Of a stretch of DNA of 64,000 bases, positions 1 to 11,611 are shown piece after piece. The notes under the pieces were generated by a model that saw nothing but the letters and a program-made list of their open reading frames with translations, searched no databases and was not told the DNA's origin. Within the stretch, counting starts at the first letter, position 1. The number at the start of each line of letters is the position of its first letter. The stretch is from NCBI RefSeq assembly GCF_000004195.4, contig NC_030681.2, positions 21,530,482 to 21,594,481 on the forward strand, written 5' to 3'. A program made the position numbers and the translations under genes. The stretch is from Xenopus tropicalis (Eukaryota; Chordata; Amphibia; Anura; Pipidae).

Positions 1-321
1 CTCAGGGACAGCACTTCACATAACAAGGTCAGGAACAACACAGGATACTGATTCAGGAACAATCCACAAATAAACTAAATTAAGAAATGATCCAGCCAAA
101 TGGGGGAGGGACCTTTTAAAGGGAACAAAATTAATGATTGCCAAAACCTGGCAAAAGGTGGGAGAATAAGGCTACAAGGAACTCCCAGAAATAATAATGG
201 CACAACAAGAACTCAGTCCCCTGTGGCTGAGAGGTACCTACGTGGCCTGTTCATCATATGAGCCCCCTGGCTTGTGATATTGACACTGAGATTGTATGAA
301 TAAACAGTTCCACTGTTTTCA
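1..321. other. No gene seen; purine-rich leader
   Basis: AT/purine-rich sequence with no convincing coding potential. The phrase caggaacaa and related purine words recur at 4240-4480 and 21970-22240, which suggests an old interspersed repeat, perhaps the flank of an LTR element. I cannot name it. Confidence 0.3.
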
Positions 322-381
322 CCACTGGCACCCAAAGGTATTAAGCATTCACTCTTTCTTAATAGCTTTGGGCGCCAGTGG
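322..381. repeat. Compact 23-bp-arm hairpin
   Basis: The arm at 322-344 (ccactggcacccaaaggtat...) is the reverse complement of 359-381 with two mismatches, around a 14-base loop. The shape fits a small MITE remnant or a precursor-like hairpin; nothing shows that it is transcribed. Confidence 0.75.
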
Positions 382-399
382 TTCTCGCACAGAAATAAT

Positions 400-850
400 A
401 CTAACGCATGATTCACAAACACTTAAGCTAAATATCGCATTTGTCTGTGCGAAAATTAACACCTACTTGGGGCAGGCGGTTATTATAGAAAAGTACAGTT
501 CATGAGCTTTTGGCAACACAATATGGACTTGGCAGTGGGATTTATTCAAGTCTGTGTTGGCCCCAGAGTGATGCAGCCGCCAGTTTGCAGAACAGTAGTT
601 TTCTGAAAGTAATGGCGTGTATGGCTTATATGGCATGCGGTTTTTCACACGCAGCGACAGTTTGTGCGCACTGCGTTAATTAGTGCGTGTTGCGTCAAAT
701 ACCGCATGAAAATAGTCTTTGCGACTTAAATAACGCAAACAGCATTGCGTCTAAATTAACGCAAGTATCCTTTTAGTGAATCGTGTGTTAAGAAGCGAAA
801 AATAAGACGCGATAAAATTTTTAACGCATGCTATAAATAGCGCTCGTTTT
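400..850. mobile_element. acgca-rich inverted-repeat element
   Basis: The segment is dense in acgca/tgcgt words, unlike its AT-rich surroundings. The stretch taacgcatgattcacaa (402-418) pairs imperfectly with 774-790 (tagtgaatcgtgtgtta). This looks like a non-autonomous DNA transposon. The outer ends and any target duplication are unclear, so the borders are approximate. Confidence 0.45.
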
Positions 851-859
851 AACGCACCT

Positions 860-2489
860 TAGCGTGTATTGTCTTAAGTGCCTACTGGGTTGATGGGTGT
901 AAGGCCCTTAGCCTGGGTCTGGATCATAGAATAATCATATTAGCAGAGCAGTTTTGGGGTAGCCACCCCCAATATACCAGTTACAGGAGTATGATTGATC
1001 ACATATATTTGTAGGTTGTTGTAGGTGTTGAACAAATGATTTGTCATTTTATTGGAAACATTGTCCCCAAATGTTTGGGAAATAAAAAGGGTCATAATCC
1101 CTAAAAAAACCCAAAGTCCCTTGTACAACGTAATCCCCACAACTGGAATTAATTACTGTTACTATTATCAGAATGTAGGGAAATACTGCTAAGGATAATA
1201 TTAAACAGATTGGATGAGGGCAAAGAAGAGCAGTTTTCAAACAAACACTGGATTCAGTTTCAAATGACCTTGTAATTGAACAGATTGAAATGCTGACAGT
1301 CATTCTAAGTAGAACGCTAGATATTAAAGTCTTTACCAATATGTAGTTGTATAATGAACTTATACCAACTTACTAAATTATACCGATAATATTATATTTA
1401 GGTCACTTTATATTTAGCAGATTAAACCAAACATATTTAAGCATCAATAGGATGACTCGGGGTAGGGGGGAATCTGGTGCTTGATCTCAAATATTTTAAT
1501 GTTGGAATTCCAACCATCCATTATAAAGGGCTGAGGGATCAATAGCATGACTGCCCTCAGTTAACTGATATTGGGTGATTATTGACCCTGTTGTTTCCCT
1601 CATGGGAAGTGGTAGTGTCTATAGGACATTCTCATTGTGCATTAAATTCACACAGCAAAAAGTGTAAGTAGGAGTTGTCAAAATATCCTGTTCAGTGGTG
1701 TAGCTCCTAATTGTGGACAACTTTGATGGGCAGGATCATTACATTTATAGGCAGTACTAGAATTGGGGTTAGAGTTACTGGGATGTGGAGGAATACCATC
1801 ACCCCACTTCTTTATTTCTGGGAAATGGCATCCCCTTGGGGGGAATCCAAGAATTTTGATTCCTGGAGCTTTCGTTTGCTTCTCTTCAAGGTTAAAAAAA
1901 TGCAAGGAAAAAAAGCACATAGAAGGTAAAAGGGTAGAAAATATTGAAGGGAGAGAAGTAGGTTACACAGGTGAGGAAGGTGGAGGCATCACAGAGGGTT
2001 ATAGGGAACAGGAGAGAAGAAGAAAATAAGGGAAACAAATAGACAAAATGAATGTAGAGAACACATTGAGGAATGGTGAAAGGATTATATATATTAAATA
2101 ATGTGGGGGAATATAGAATATGTTGGGGCTATGCTGTGCAAGGACACACAATACACAGGCAGGTTACAGAAGCTGAATTACCAAGCAAGAAAATTCAAAG
2201 CACAAGTTATATTTGGGGTCCATTTGGTATAGCTTCACATAATGGGCAGAAAATGATGCCCATCTTGAAAAGGAAATAGCAAAACTGCTTTGCTTTAAAG
2301 TGGGTGAAACCATAAAGTGTTGGTGGGCAGGGCTTATTATAACAGTAGGTGTGGCTTATTTAGGAAGTTGCTCAAGTTGACACACCATGTGTGGCGCACA
2401 CATCATCCCTCCACTTTTTTCTCCCCCAATTCAAGCACTATTTATAGGGTTGCTGCAGTCTTTTGTTGGTACGGTAAATATGAGATTTG
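860..2489. other. Unrecognised AT-rich sequence
   Basis: No gene, tandem repeat or clear transposon end is seen. A possible hAT terminus (CAGTGGTGTAGCTCC, 1694-1708) has no partner that I could find. Short open frames here have no recognisable domain. Confidence 0.4.
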
Positions 2490-2925
2490 AAACATTTATG
2501 AAACATTTCAAGCCATGTTTATTTTTAGGCTTTAGTTATCCTTCATAATGAATCCTGATCTGTTCTGCTAGCTGGTTTCAGATGCATATTCATTCCATCT
2601 GGATTTTTTTTTTGTATAAAAGAAATCACTACGGTCCCTCTTACAATCCGAATTTCCTGTTTCTCCAGCGGTTCCCAGACAGTGGGTGCTGAATAGCGAA
2701 TGATTCCGGCGGATTCCCTGCTTCCCGATACACTCACTGGAGGAGATTAAAAGATTAGCCGCAGCTTTGCATAATTTGAGAAGAAGTGAAAATTCATACA
2801 CGCTGATCCATTGAAAGGCATGATATTTAATTGATTTGATGAAAGCGAAACGCTACCTCCAGGCACCACAGTGATTACAAAGCTGTTGATTGAGCATACG
2901 AGATAAAAAGGTAGAAATAAAAGGC
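2490..2925. other. Unrepeated stretch, possible conserved non-coding element
   Basis: This sequence has no match elsewhere in the window and no tandem structure. It mixes balanced composition with TAAT/ATTA-like words (ttaattgatttgatg). Its look resembles vertebrate conserved non-coding elements, but that is an impression; only alignment to other vertebrates could show it. Confidence 0.25.
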
Positions 2926-3134
2926 CTCATTTACAGAAGTAAGCACAAGTGCAAAGTGTAAAAGAACAGGCAATTTTGTGCATGCTTAAACATTATTAAC
3001 AAAGGGACTTGTAGCTATGATAGGATCCTTGCTATTCGCATACAGCACCAATGCACGGGTTCAGAGACTGTTTGCAAAGTGCATAACACATGGCGAGCAG
3101 ACAAAAAGGTGCCCTAGAATAAACACCTGCCTTA
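2926..3134. other. Intergenic, perhaps old MITE
   Basis: Contains paired words such as gtgcaaagtg and caaagtgcat that hint at a decayed inverted-repeat element. No firm ends are visible. Confidence 0.25.
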
Positions 3135-3420
3135 AGGGGGGTGGCAGACGGGGAGATTAGTCGCCGGGAAACTAATCTCCCTGATATGCCATCCCACTGG
3201 CTAGAATGTAAATCGCCGGTGGGATGGCATACGCAGCGCCAAAATTGCCAAAGTTTCCTCTCAAGGCAACTTCGGAGATTTTGGCAAATCGCAATGCCAC
3301 GTATGCCTTCCCACCAGCGATTTACATTCTAGCCAGTGGGATGGCATTTCGGGGAGATTAGTTGCCCGCGACAAAGGATATTTGTCGCAGGCGACTAATC
3401 TCCCCGTCTGTCACGGCCCT
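3135..3420. mobile_element. Fold-back MITE, 286 bp
   Basis: The whole unit folds on itself. The termini agggggg-tggcagacggggag and its partner at 3389-3413 match at 24 of 25 positions in the core. An internal 31-bp arm at 3186-3216 is a perfect reverse complement of 3317-3347, and the centre (3237-3255 with about 3279-3297) also pairs. Flanks read TTA at the left and AAA at the right, compatible with TTAA targeting. A related, more decayed copy lies at 30479-30806. Confidence 0.85.
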
Positions 3421-3700
3421 AAAGGAAAACGATACGCCCAGAATAAATACTTAACTAAAACATTGTTTATATTATATTATGTGGATAGGCTGTGTGCTCC
3501 CTCAGAGATCAGCTGACAGGAAATAATGCAGCTCTAATTGTAACAGGAAGTAGTGTGGAAGTAAAAGGCAGAACTTTGCCCATTAATTGGCTGATGTGAC
3601 CTAACATGTATGCGTGCCCTTGGTTTGTTTTTGTGCACTGTGAATTGTATGATCCCAGGGGGCGGCCCTTAGTACTTAAAATATGCAGCACTGGCAGCAC
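3421..3700 (+). mobile_element. TTAA-type (T2) MITE, family aaaggaaaact
   Basis: Sequence from aaaggaaaacgatac through ctcagagatcagctg, aacaggaagtagtg and ccagggggcggccc is shared with 5524-6000, 51272-51465 and 54197-54438. The right end is missing. It abuts the fold-back MITE at 3420, as if that element had landed in this element's terminal TTAA. Confidence 0.75.
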
Positions 3701-3842
3701 TTGGAGATGGGCTGGACATAGTAGTCCTTAATCACATCCCCTATCACTCCCTGTCATGCACTGAGCATTAGTATGACCCATACATTTTATTTATATGATC
3801 CCCATTTAATATTTTCAGTACCAATTACAATGCTCTAGAGTC

Positions 3843-4156
3843 TTCAGGTGGCTACACATGTAGCGATCTGCGATCGTCAGACCCGCCACTAACCTTCAGG
3901 GCTGAAACGGCAGAAAAGGAGGTAGAAACAATAGGATTTCTACCTCCTTCTGCCGATTCAGCCCTGACGGCAGATTTTGCTCAGGCGCCTTCTATGGCGC
4001 CCAATCAAAATCTTTTGACCTGGCCGATCGGCGAGTCAACCGATATCAGCAGCCTCCTGCGATAGCAGACGACTCTCCGACTTGCCATACACGCACCGAA
4101 TATCGTACGAAACGAGGTTTCATATGATATTATCGGTGTGTGTATGGCCAGCTTTA
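3843..4156. mobile_element. Palindromic MITE with gtgtatggcca ends
   Basis: The left end (aggtggctacacatg) and right end (tgtgtatggccagcttta) form an imperfect terminal inverted repeat. Inside, 3894-3928 pairs with 3937-3969 around a short loop (cagggctga...cctcct). The elements at 23496-23965 and 37586-37960 belong to the same broad class. Confidence 0.7.
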
Positions 4157-5009
4157 CTCTATGCAACTTGCAGGAAAAAACTAAGCCAGTAGAACTGTAA
4201 GTGCTACAGCAGGTAAGTTTTGGTTTCTTCAAGGGTAACTTAATTCTTTTGCAGGAAACAACTCTCGCTGGGGGAGAGCAAGCAGGTGAAATTTAACCAT
4301 CAAGAGTCAAGAGCAAACCTGGTGATACACAAAAATCCATGGTGCAGCAAAGAATGGGCAGATAAGAAGCCGGATCAAAAAACCTGGAACAAGGGTCAAG
4401 GAACACAGGATTCACCAGACCAACTTGATTATCAAGCAAAGAACTTGGGGTGGAGCTGTTCAGTCAATTGAGGGAGAGCTAGAAACATCATCTGGATCAA
4501 ACCAAGGCTGGATTGGATTGGTTAGTATGTGCATGCAATGATGCCTATAGGGAGGACAGATGAGAACAGGGTTCAGGAACCAAGTGCCATTATCATAAAA
4601 AAGTGCCAGGGTAGTCTTCTTGAGGAAAAATCTTCTGTATGACTTCCACATGGAAATGGGTTGGCATGTCTTCATGTATCTTCATGTATTAGGGAATCTA
4701 TGGCAGACCAAAACCTAGGACTAGTGCCCCAAAAGTCTGAAAGTTGCTGTATTGTGTAGTGAAAAAAAATAAAACTACTACAAATAGCATTTTGAGTTGA
4801 TGAAGATTTACAGCTATCGCTTACTATCACAGTAGAGTTGTCTTTCTGGCGGTCGAGGCTACAATATTTGCTTGTAAATATTTTGTTTCACTTGTACTTG
4901 TAATTCCTGTGATTTCCTAAAATTGGTTTTAGCGCAAAGTACAATAGTTCTTATATAGCTTGTTCTGCGTATGATATATAATACCAACCTTAAGAAAAAT
5001 AAATATGCT
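4157..5009. other. No gene; possible old retroelement at 4240-4480
   Basis: The 4240-4480 part is purine-rich with words such as aagggtcaaggaacacag, similar in style to 1-230. The rest is AT-rich and unrecognised. Confidence 0.3.
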
Positions 5010-5395
5010 AATGAAAGTGAAAATGCTTTATGAAGTCAACATTTCTCAAGCGAATCCCCACCGGACGGTTAATCAGGCATTACAAACTGTGTGATCGCAC
5101 CTTCTAAGTTCTCTATTAATCTTTACAATTTATTTTTAAGCTCTGCTGAAAGCGCTAGAGCCCAAGCGCTGATATACAGCTTCCGTTTATTTCCCGCTAA
5201 GCTTTTCCCTCTATGTGTTATAAATTGTGCCATTCGGGGAGGGGGTTCATGTGTGAATATATGTCAGAATCCATATTTAGAGAGAACATTAAAACTGCTC
5301 AGACATGACATTGAAATTAAAGTAATTCATTATCAGTGGGCCGTGATATGGGGATCTCAGCGGGATAAGTTGGAACATAGCATGTGAATGACTCA
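5010..5395. other. Unrepeated stretch, possible conserved non-coding element
   Basis: The sequence is single-copy in the window, with motifs such as gctaatgaaa, ggttaatcaggcattac and ctattaatctttac. It lacks repeat structure and codon bias. A 98-residue open frame here has no domain that I recognise. Confidence 0.25.
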
Positions 5396-5523
5396 AGGGC
5401 AAGGGCACATGGGGCAATTGCATACATTTTGCCTCCTGAGCAATTAGTAGCTCAATCAGTGGTAGACCACACACAATGGCTCCCCTTTGCAATGATCTGA
5501 CTCAGAAACACAGCAGTCAGTGC

Positions 5524-6000
5524 TTAAGTAAAACTATACCCCCAGAATGAATACTTAACCAACAGATAGTTTATATCATGTTAAGAATCTCGCCAAACTG
5601 GAATATATATCAGTAAATATTGCCCCTTTCAATCTTTTCCCTTGAGCCGCCATTTTGCGAAGGTCTGTGTGCTCCCTCAGAGGTCACCTGACAGGAAATA
5701 ATGCAGCTCTCACTGTAACAGGAAGTAGTGCAGGAGTAAAAGACAGAACTTTGCCCATTCATTGGCTGATGTGACTTGCATGTATGTGTGCCCGTGGTTT
5801 GGTTGTGTGCACCATGCATCATGTGATCCCAGGGGGCGGCCCTTAGTACTTAAATTTTCTATTTAGGATTAACTAATGGCACATACTACTAAAAAACTAT
5901 ATTTTTATGAAATGGTTTGTTTAGCTAAAGCACATATGAGCTGTTTTATGCAAGATATTTTTATAGAGACCTCCCTTATTTGGGGATATAGTTTTCCTCC
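5524..6000 (+). mobile_element. TTAA-type (T2) MITE, near full length
   Basis: The left end (aaaactatacccccag) and right end (ggggatatagttttcctcc) form a terminal inverted repeat. The body carries the shared words gccgccatttt, acaggaagtagtg and ggcggcccttagtac. This is the most complete copy of the family in the window and serves as a reference for the split copy at 51272-54438. Confidence 0.8.
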
Positions 6001-6127
6001 ACTTGGTGATTGCACAATCCACAAAAAGTTGCATTTTTTTTGCCTGCTGTATATTAGTATGCACAGTATTGTCCTGTATTAAAATGGGTCCTGAACACAG
6101 TATATTAATGTGAGCAGAGGGTAATTC

Positions 6128-6755
6128 TTCCCCTGTACAAAGCACCAGTAAGGCCCCATTTGTGAAGATTTGGTCTCCAGCATCATTGGATTGTATTGAA
6201 ACAAAGAAAGTCCAAAAAAGGGCAACTAAACTGGTTAATGTTATGGAAGAGTTATGAAGAAAGACTGGGCAAGTTGGGGTTGTTTACAATGAAGAAGAGG
6301 CGCTTCAGGGGAGATATGGTAACCATGGATACATATATAAGGGGCCATATAATAAACTCTCTGATTTTTTGTTTACCAGTAAGTCCTTCCAGCAGACACA
6401 ATGGCATCCACTGAAAAAAGGAGGTTTCATCATGAGATGTAAAAAAGGATTTTTTGTTTTTTGTGGATTTCTCTCCCTGAATCAGTGGTATTGGCAGATA
6501 AATAAGGGGTCATATGGCTTTTCTGCAAGGGACGGAATACACTTTTACTGAAACTAACTTTTAGCACAAATTGATCCAGCCACTGATCCAACTGTCCTCT
6601 TGGAGCCAGCAAGAATTTTTATTGCAATTTGGAGAGGCTTCATATGGGGTTTTTCTCCATCCGATGGATCAACTAAAGGGCATGTTTCACTGAGGCCAAA
6701 AAAAATATGTGTGTTTTTGAATCTAAATTGCTATGTTACTATGTTCTGTGAATGT
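6128..6755 (+). mobile_element. LINE remnant (CR1/L2-like), reverse transcriptase C-terminus
   Basis: Reading frames from about 6199 give KVQKRATKLV and then, after a frameshift, YEERLGKLGLFTMKKRRFRGDM. This is the conserved end of a CR1/L2-type reverse transcriptase polyprotein, also seen at 61892-62266. A degenerate 3' untranslated tail follows and ends near ctatgttactatg (6733-6745), a tail I associate with frog LINEs. It is frameshifted and 5'-truncated, so it cannot encode an active enzyme. Confidence 0.75.
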
Positions 6756-7960
6756 TTGCAATGTTACACAATGTTCCCTATTGTGTTTTAGACGTGACCA
6801 ATTGTTTCCCTTCTTTATGGTACTACAGAAGGGAAAGTTGGCAGCATTCACCATGGGAAAGTAACGTCGGGCCAGTATATTTTTTTTGAGACTGGAAACA
6901 GCATAATGTTAATAAAGATAAAGACCCCCAAATGACTTGTCACTGTAATTCTCCCCTCAACCTCCACCAAATAAGAGCTGGAATTCGTTCATTTGAAGCT
7001 TATGTCACTGTATGTTGTGGCGATATAAGGGTTCATTTAAAAAGGATGAAAATAAAATCACACCTAATCACCCTATGTGCCTCCCTACACACATTATTTA
7101 TGAATACAGTGATGCCTAATGCAGGCAATGCTGTATTCATATGGAAAATGAAATGCAGGATGCAGCTACTTTCTCTGATGGTGCAAAATGTGTCAAACAT
7201 GGTGGCTCGTGCGTGTTTTTTCACTTTGTACTCTGCCTTGCCATCTGTAAAAGAGCAACATTGAGTTCTGTGTAGTTGCCAACAACAACTAAATCATCAG
7301 TGAGAAAACAGTAAGAAACAGAATTTGCACATTTGCTGTGTGAAATAATACTTTGCTTTGGTGACATTTTAAAATGTGCTCCACATCACCACTGATATAA
7401 ACTGGCTGAATATTGCCATATGCACAAAAACCATCATAAAACTTGGAATAAAATGTATCTGTTTGGCACGATGGCAAGTTCAATCACTGCTTGCTGTATA
7501 TTATGGCACATCAATGTCCGTTTTACCTCTTCTGCAATATCACTGAGGAAACCTGGAGTCACTGTCAACCTGAATGTGGTGGTAAATCCAAGGTTCCCAC
7601 AGAAGGTTGCAATAAAAAGGCACAGCACAATCGTGTGCCACAATTCTGGCACATCGGGGATATTTGTGGCAGGAGCAACTCCCTTAATAAAAGTGCCCCT
7701 AGAGGCAGGGTTCTCAGTTTATGTCATGGGAGGATCAGCAGAGATATTAATAATATAATTAGCATACTATTATTTGCCCATATATATTATTGGACTCATT
7801 GACAACCACAAGCACAATGGACTACTGCAAATTCCCCTAAAACCACTTTCATTACTTGGTGAAAAGTACTTGGTGTAGTCCTTCCTGTCTTCTGTTCCGA
7901 TTCAGTCTCTACTGTGCTTATTGACACATAGAAACCCTAAAGCTACCCCTACCTTCTGAC
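6756..7960. other. No gene; one hairpin
   Basis: Open frames exist on both strands at 7420-7800, but no domain, splice context or codon bias supports them. Apart from the hairpin at 7100-7140, nothing is recognised. Confidence 0.35.
7100..7140. repeat. 18-bp-arm hairpin
   Basis: The arm atgaatacagtgatgcct (7100-7117) pairs with aggcaatgctgtattcat (7123-7140), with two mismatches and a 5-base loop. The central part, gtgatgcctaa..caggcag, recurs at 15402-15421, so it is probably a decayed MITE and not a unique RNA. Confidence 0.7.
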
Positions 7961-8330
7961 CAGAGTTGGACTGGGCTTGTGGGACACGAGGAAAATATCT
8001 GGTTGGCCCCAGCCCCCCCAAGTCTGCTCCCCTGCCTGGGCCACTCCCTCTCCCCCACCCCCCTGCTCAGCCTGCTCCCTCTCCCCTGCCCAGGCTGCTC
8101 CCTCTTCCCCGATCCCCTGCCCGGGTCACCCACTTTCCCCCAAGCCTGCTCCCCAGAAGGTAAAAAGGACACGGCAAGGAGAGCAGTGGGACAGACATTG
8201 TGAGGGGGGCCCTTAGGTTGCAGTCCTGGCGGTTCCCGATGCTGCAGGCTGACCCTGGTTCCCTCAATGCCCCATATCAATAGATGCAGCACATGTAAAG
8301 CCAAAGAATAGGGCTCACAGGTCACTCGCT
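7961..8330. repeat. GC/CT-rich interspersed repeat
   Basis: It begins cagagttggactgg, close to cagtgtcggactgg (44348) and cagggtcggact (45835), which are hAT-like ends. A C-rich low-complexity body (ccccagcccccc, ctcccc) follows. Long open frames on both strands are composition artefacts. The right end is not clear. Confidence 0.5.
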
Positions 8331-8414
8331 CACATTACATGTTGCTCTCCAAACACCGGAAATGATGCCAGACAGACATAGGAAATATTCTGCTCAACTA
8401 TACCCAATTTGCAA

Positions 8415-8481
8415 TTAATGCAGTTGTATCTGTTTTGGCGAATTGGGTGCAATTGCCATAGGCGCAGCACAACTGCATTAA
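8415..8481. repeat. 13-bp inverted repeat
   Basis: Ttaatgcagttgt at 8415-8427 is the exact reverse complement of 8469-8481. It probably marks a small MITE; the outer borders are not seen. Confidence 0.5.
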
Positions 8482-8624
8482 GAGAATATGCAGCACATGT
8501 AGATTGCGCTCAAAATTGCACTTTGTACACTGTGTCAGGGTAAGTGAATGCTCCCTTATATGTGTGGCTTTGTGTGTCTATAACTGCATATACGCATGTT
8601 TGTGTGGCTGTGTTCTCTGCTGTA

Positions 8625-9075
8625 AGGATCCGTGCGTTCCTGAGCTCTGCAGAATGATTTCATGTAAAAAAAAAAAAAGATGAGATTTTACGGCGTCTGT
8701 TGAACATTTTTACAAATGCACTGGGTAATTCGCAAGTGAAACAGCATTTAACTCCAAAGCAATCAGTATCGCAGTCGCCTTTCAATATATAAATCCCCGA
8801 GACTTAAGCTATTTTTACCAGAATTAAAGATTGCTTTAGCCGCCACATTATTTTATGCAAAATGGCTAAGAATGTATAAATCACAAATCCATTACAATTA
8901 AACAGTCGCAGAAAAAGAACAGCTTGAATATCTGCTTATGAACACAGCTTCAGCCTACAGTAGGGGAATAAATGTACTTTGCCGTGGCTTGATTGATGGG
9001 CATACAAACAGTATTTTAAAAAGAGTTTGGTATTAACGGGGATTTCAGAAGCCACGCAGTCTAGAACCAGGGAAC
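8625..9075. other. Unrepeated stretch, possible conserved non-coding element
   Basis: Single-copy in the window, with TAAT-core and octamer-like words (ttttatgcaaaatgg at 8853-8867, ttacaattaaac). A poly-A tract lies near 8667. I see no coding signal. Of all the gene-free stretches this one looks most like a vertebrate enhancer-type element, but conservation is untested. Confidence 0.3.
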
Positions 9076-9081
9076 CTTGTA

Positions 9082-9185
9082 TTAAAGGAAAACTATACTC
9101 CCCCAGAATACTTAACCAACACATTTATAGAGTTAAAATCCTATTAAGTGACCTATTAAATGTAAGCATACTACTCATGGCTCAG
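9082..9185 (+). mobile_element. T2 MITE fragment
   Basis: Attaaaggaaaactatactc and agaatacttaaccaac match the left end of the family at 5524-6000. The copy stops after about 100 bp. Confidence 0.65.
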
Positions 9186-10167
9186 CTACAGAAGGCTTAG
9201 TGCATGTTGTCTTCTAATTCAATTTTATAGGCTCCTTTGCCTCCTATGTTCCCAACTGCAGATCCTTTAAGGCCATCTATGGGCAATTCCTTTCCTCCTC
9301 TTACCTGCACTGAACCATTAAGTTGCTCGCAGTGATCTAACATGTTGGTCCTGAGTTTCTGAGCCCTGGGTCCTGAGCTGTAGTGTGAGTTCCAGTCCCA
9401 TTTTTTCCATTTGTCTGCTGACTTATTGTTTCTGATTCCTGGTCTATCTTTGGACTTTGTTGTTGCAATGTGCCCTTATTCCCAGCCGTTGCCTTCCCTG
9501 ATCTCTGGGCTTCCGTTGCAGCCTACTGGGCTTTTAGGCCTCTTTGCAGATTTACAGACTTGCCTCCATGCCTGCTGTTTGTAAAGTATTGTCCTGTGCC
9601 CTGTTGGAATAATCAGCTGAGTAACTTAACGGTCACAGCAATAGCACAGCAACTTGTAATAGTCACTTTGAATATAAATAAACTGGAGCTTCACACGCGC
9701 CAATGTTGAACTCAGGGACAGTTATTTACAGTCACCAGCATCAAATTAACACTTCTCACACTCCTGGGCAGTTAAGGTTCCCCAGGCCACTGGGTCCCAG
9801 CCTGATGCCTACTTCCCTGCTCCTACCCCTCACCAGGGATGCATTACCATCTCACAGACTTTCAGCATTGGTTCAGCCTTGTGTTCAAGGCACACTAGGC
9901 CTTATCTCACCAAGTCCCTCTTCCTCTGAGTCCCTAACTGGATGAGGTACCATTAGGACACTGGTCCCCCCTCTCTCTATTTCCAAATCTACCTAACCTA
10001 ACTAATCCTACAGGATACATCTCTGAATGTGGCCTACCTTAGGCTCTTTGGCGTCATGCACTATCCCTTTCTAATCAGCCAGAGGAGGTGGTACCTTACT
10101 CTCTCCTTTAAATAACTTCCCTTGGGAAATCCCCTTCCAGTGCCACAGAGGAGAACTTGATCTAGAA
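9186..10167. other. CT-rich sequence, possible LTR-type remnant
   Basis: Pyrimidine-rich text with repeated cctg words resembles the CT-rich leaders at 21200-21350, 25520-25605 and 38060-38270. No terminal repeat or coding frame can be supported. Confidence 0.3.
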
Positions 10168-10335
10168 CAGTGGTTCTTAACCTTCCTAATGCCGCGACCC
10201 TTTAATACAGTTCCTCATAAAATTATTCCTAAGACCATCATCGGGAATATGTGTTTTCCGATGGTCTTAGACGACTCCTGTGAAAGGGTCGTTCAACCCC
10301 CAAAGGGGTCCCGACCCACAGGTTGAGGACCGCTG
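10168..10335 (+). mobile_element. SPIN-like hAT MITE
   Basis: The ends CAGTGGTTCTTAACC and GGTTGAGGACCGCTG are inverted repeats (12 of 15 matching). The flanking 8-bp duplication is atctagaa (10160-10167) and atctggaa (10336-10343). Internal words, including cctaatgccgcgaccc, ttccgatggtcttag and gtgaaagggtcgttc, match what I remember of SPACE INVADERS (SPIN), a hAT family reported from several tetrapods including Xenopus and attributed to horizontal transfer. At 168 bp it has only the terminal regions and no transposase. Confidence 0.85.
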
Positions 10336-10343
10336 ATCTGGAA

Positions 10344-11610
10344 CCTCCCCAGGGGAATCTCCCATGTAACAATGCTATCTAGTGGCTGTAACTGAAATCA
10401 CATTATTTACATATAATAAATTATATAAACTTACATGTTTACCATCATATTTTGTCTTATAACAACTTCTTTAATCTGTCTAAGATAACTCCTATTGCCC
10501 GTATTCTTTTGCAGTTGCTGCTGTTATCATGGACCCTGTTTAGTAAACCTTTTGCACTATAAATAATAAACTATTCTTTTGGTTTTTAACACTTTCTTCA
10601 CACTTAAGCACACACTACAATAACACACAGGCAGACTGATGTAGCATAGTTATAATAATAATAAAGATTCAAGACTCTATGCCTATTTACCTTTGGTTAT
10701 ATTGTGCCCGCTAGTATGCCATAGTCATTGTTATTTATAATACGTAGACATTTCATTGTCCTTTTGAGTCATTGTGCAGAGATTACCCTGGAGCTTATTG
10801 TACCTATACATCATTGAGTTGCTAGGAAACTACATGTTATACATATCCGTCTTATTCACAGCAATGAACATGAGCTCCTATTACTATACTACATATATAA
10901 TGTTATAATATCTGGTTACAATAGAATAATAGGTTCTGTAATGTTTTATATAACATACAGTGTATAAAAACATGTTCTTATAGGAGAAGATTTTCTGCTC
11001 TTCTCTGGTTAAGGGTGAGTTGTGTCATGTACAATGTTGCATGATGGAATGAACACCATAGCAGGACACAATGAAGTGACTACTACGATCTCTTCTGTGG
11101 TCTTAATCTAATTCTCCTGTCTCCTCCCCAAAACAATTACTGGGCTCAGACTTCTATTTTAAGTTCATTCTTCTAGAAAAAACTCCTTTATCTTCACTTA
11201 GAACTCCTTTCTTCTACCTCCTTCTTCTTCATAATTTACTCTCTGCTCCTAATCCATCACACCTTGTGCACCCATCCACTGTCATTTTTCCTTATTATTC
11301 CTCATGGCATCCCACCCTTGTTTTTCTCAAACAGGACTGAATTTAGGAAAACCTTGGTAAAACTTTGCCTTCTACCTGTTCTAAACAATAAAAGTAAGGA
11401 GCACTTTCTTGTTAAAGGAAGGACTGATCATGTACAGGGACAGAACCTCAGAGAGAAATAGGATGGGTAAAAAAATGAGGAGAGAGGAAAGGGTTACCAG
11501 AGAAAAACAAATTGAGAAATGGCAAAAAAGTAAGAAGAAGAATGCAAAGTAAATTAACAATTAGAAGAACAGAAAGGCAGGAAGTGGAAAATTAATACAG
11601 ACAACATTAT
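10344..11610. other. AT-rich, no gene seen
   Basis: Low-complexity AT-rich sequence with short ATA runs near 10651. The short open frame at 11264-11461 has no recognisable domain. Confidence 0.4.
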
Positions 11611-11611
11611 A

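Noticed and set aside
7420..7758. 112-residue frame overlapping frames in two other registers
   Set aside because: Open frames occur on both strands over the same stretch without codon bias or recognisable motif.
7966..8325. Proline-rich open frames on both strands
   Set aside because: Overlapping frames on both strands in C-rich repeat sequence; composition explains them.
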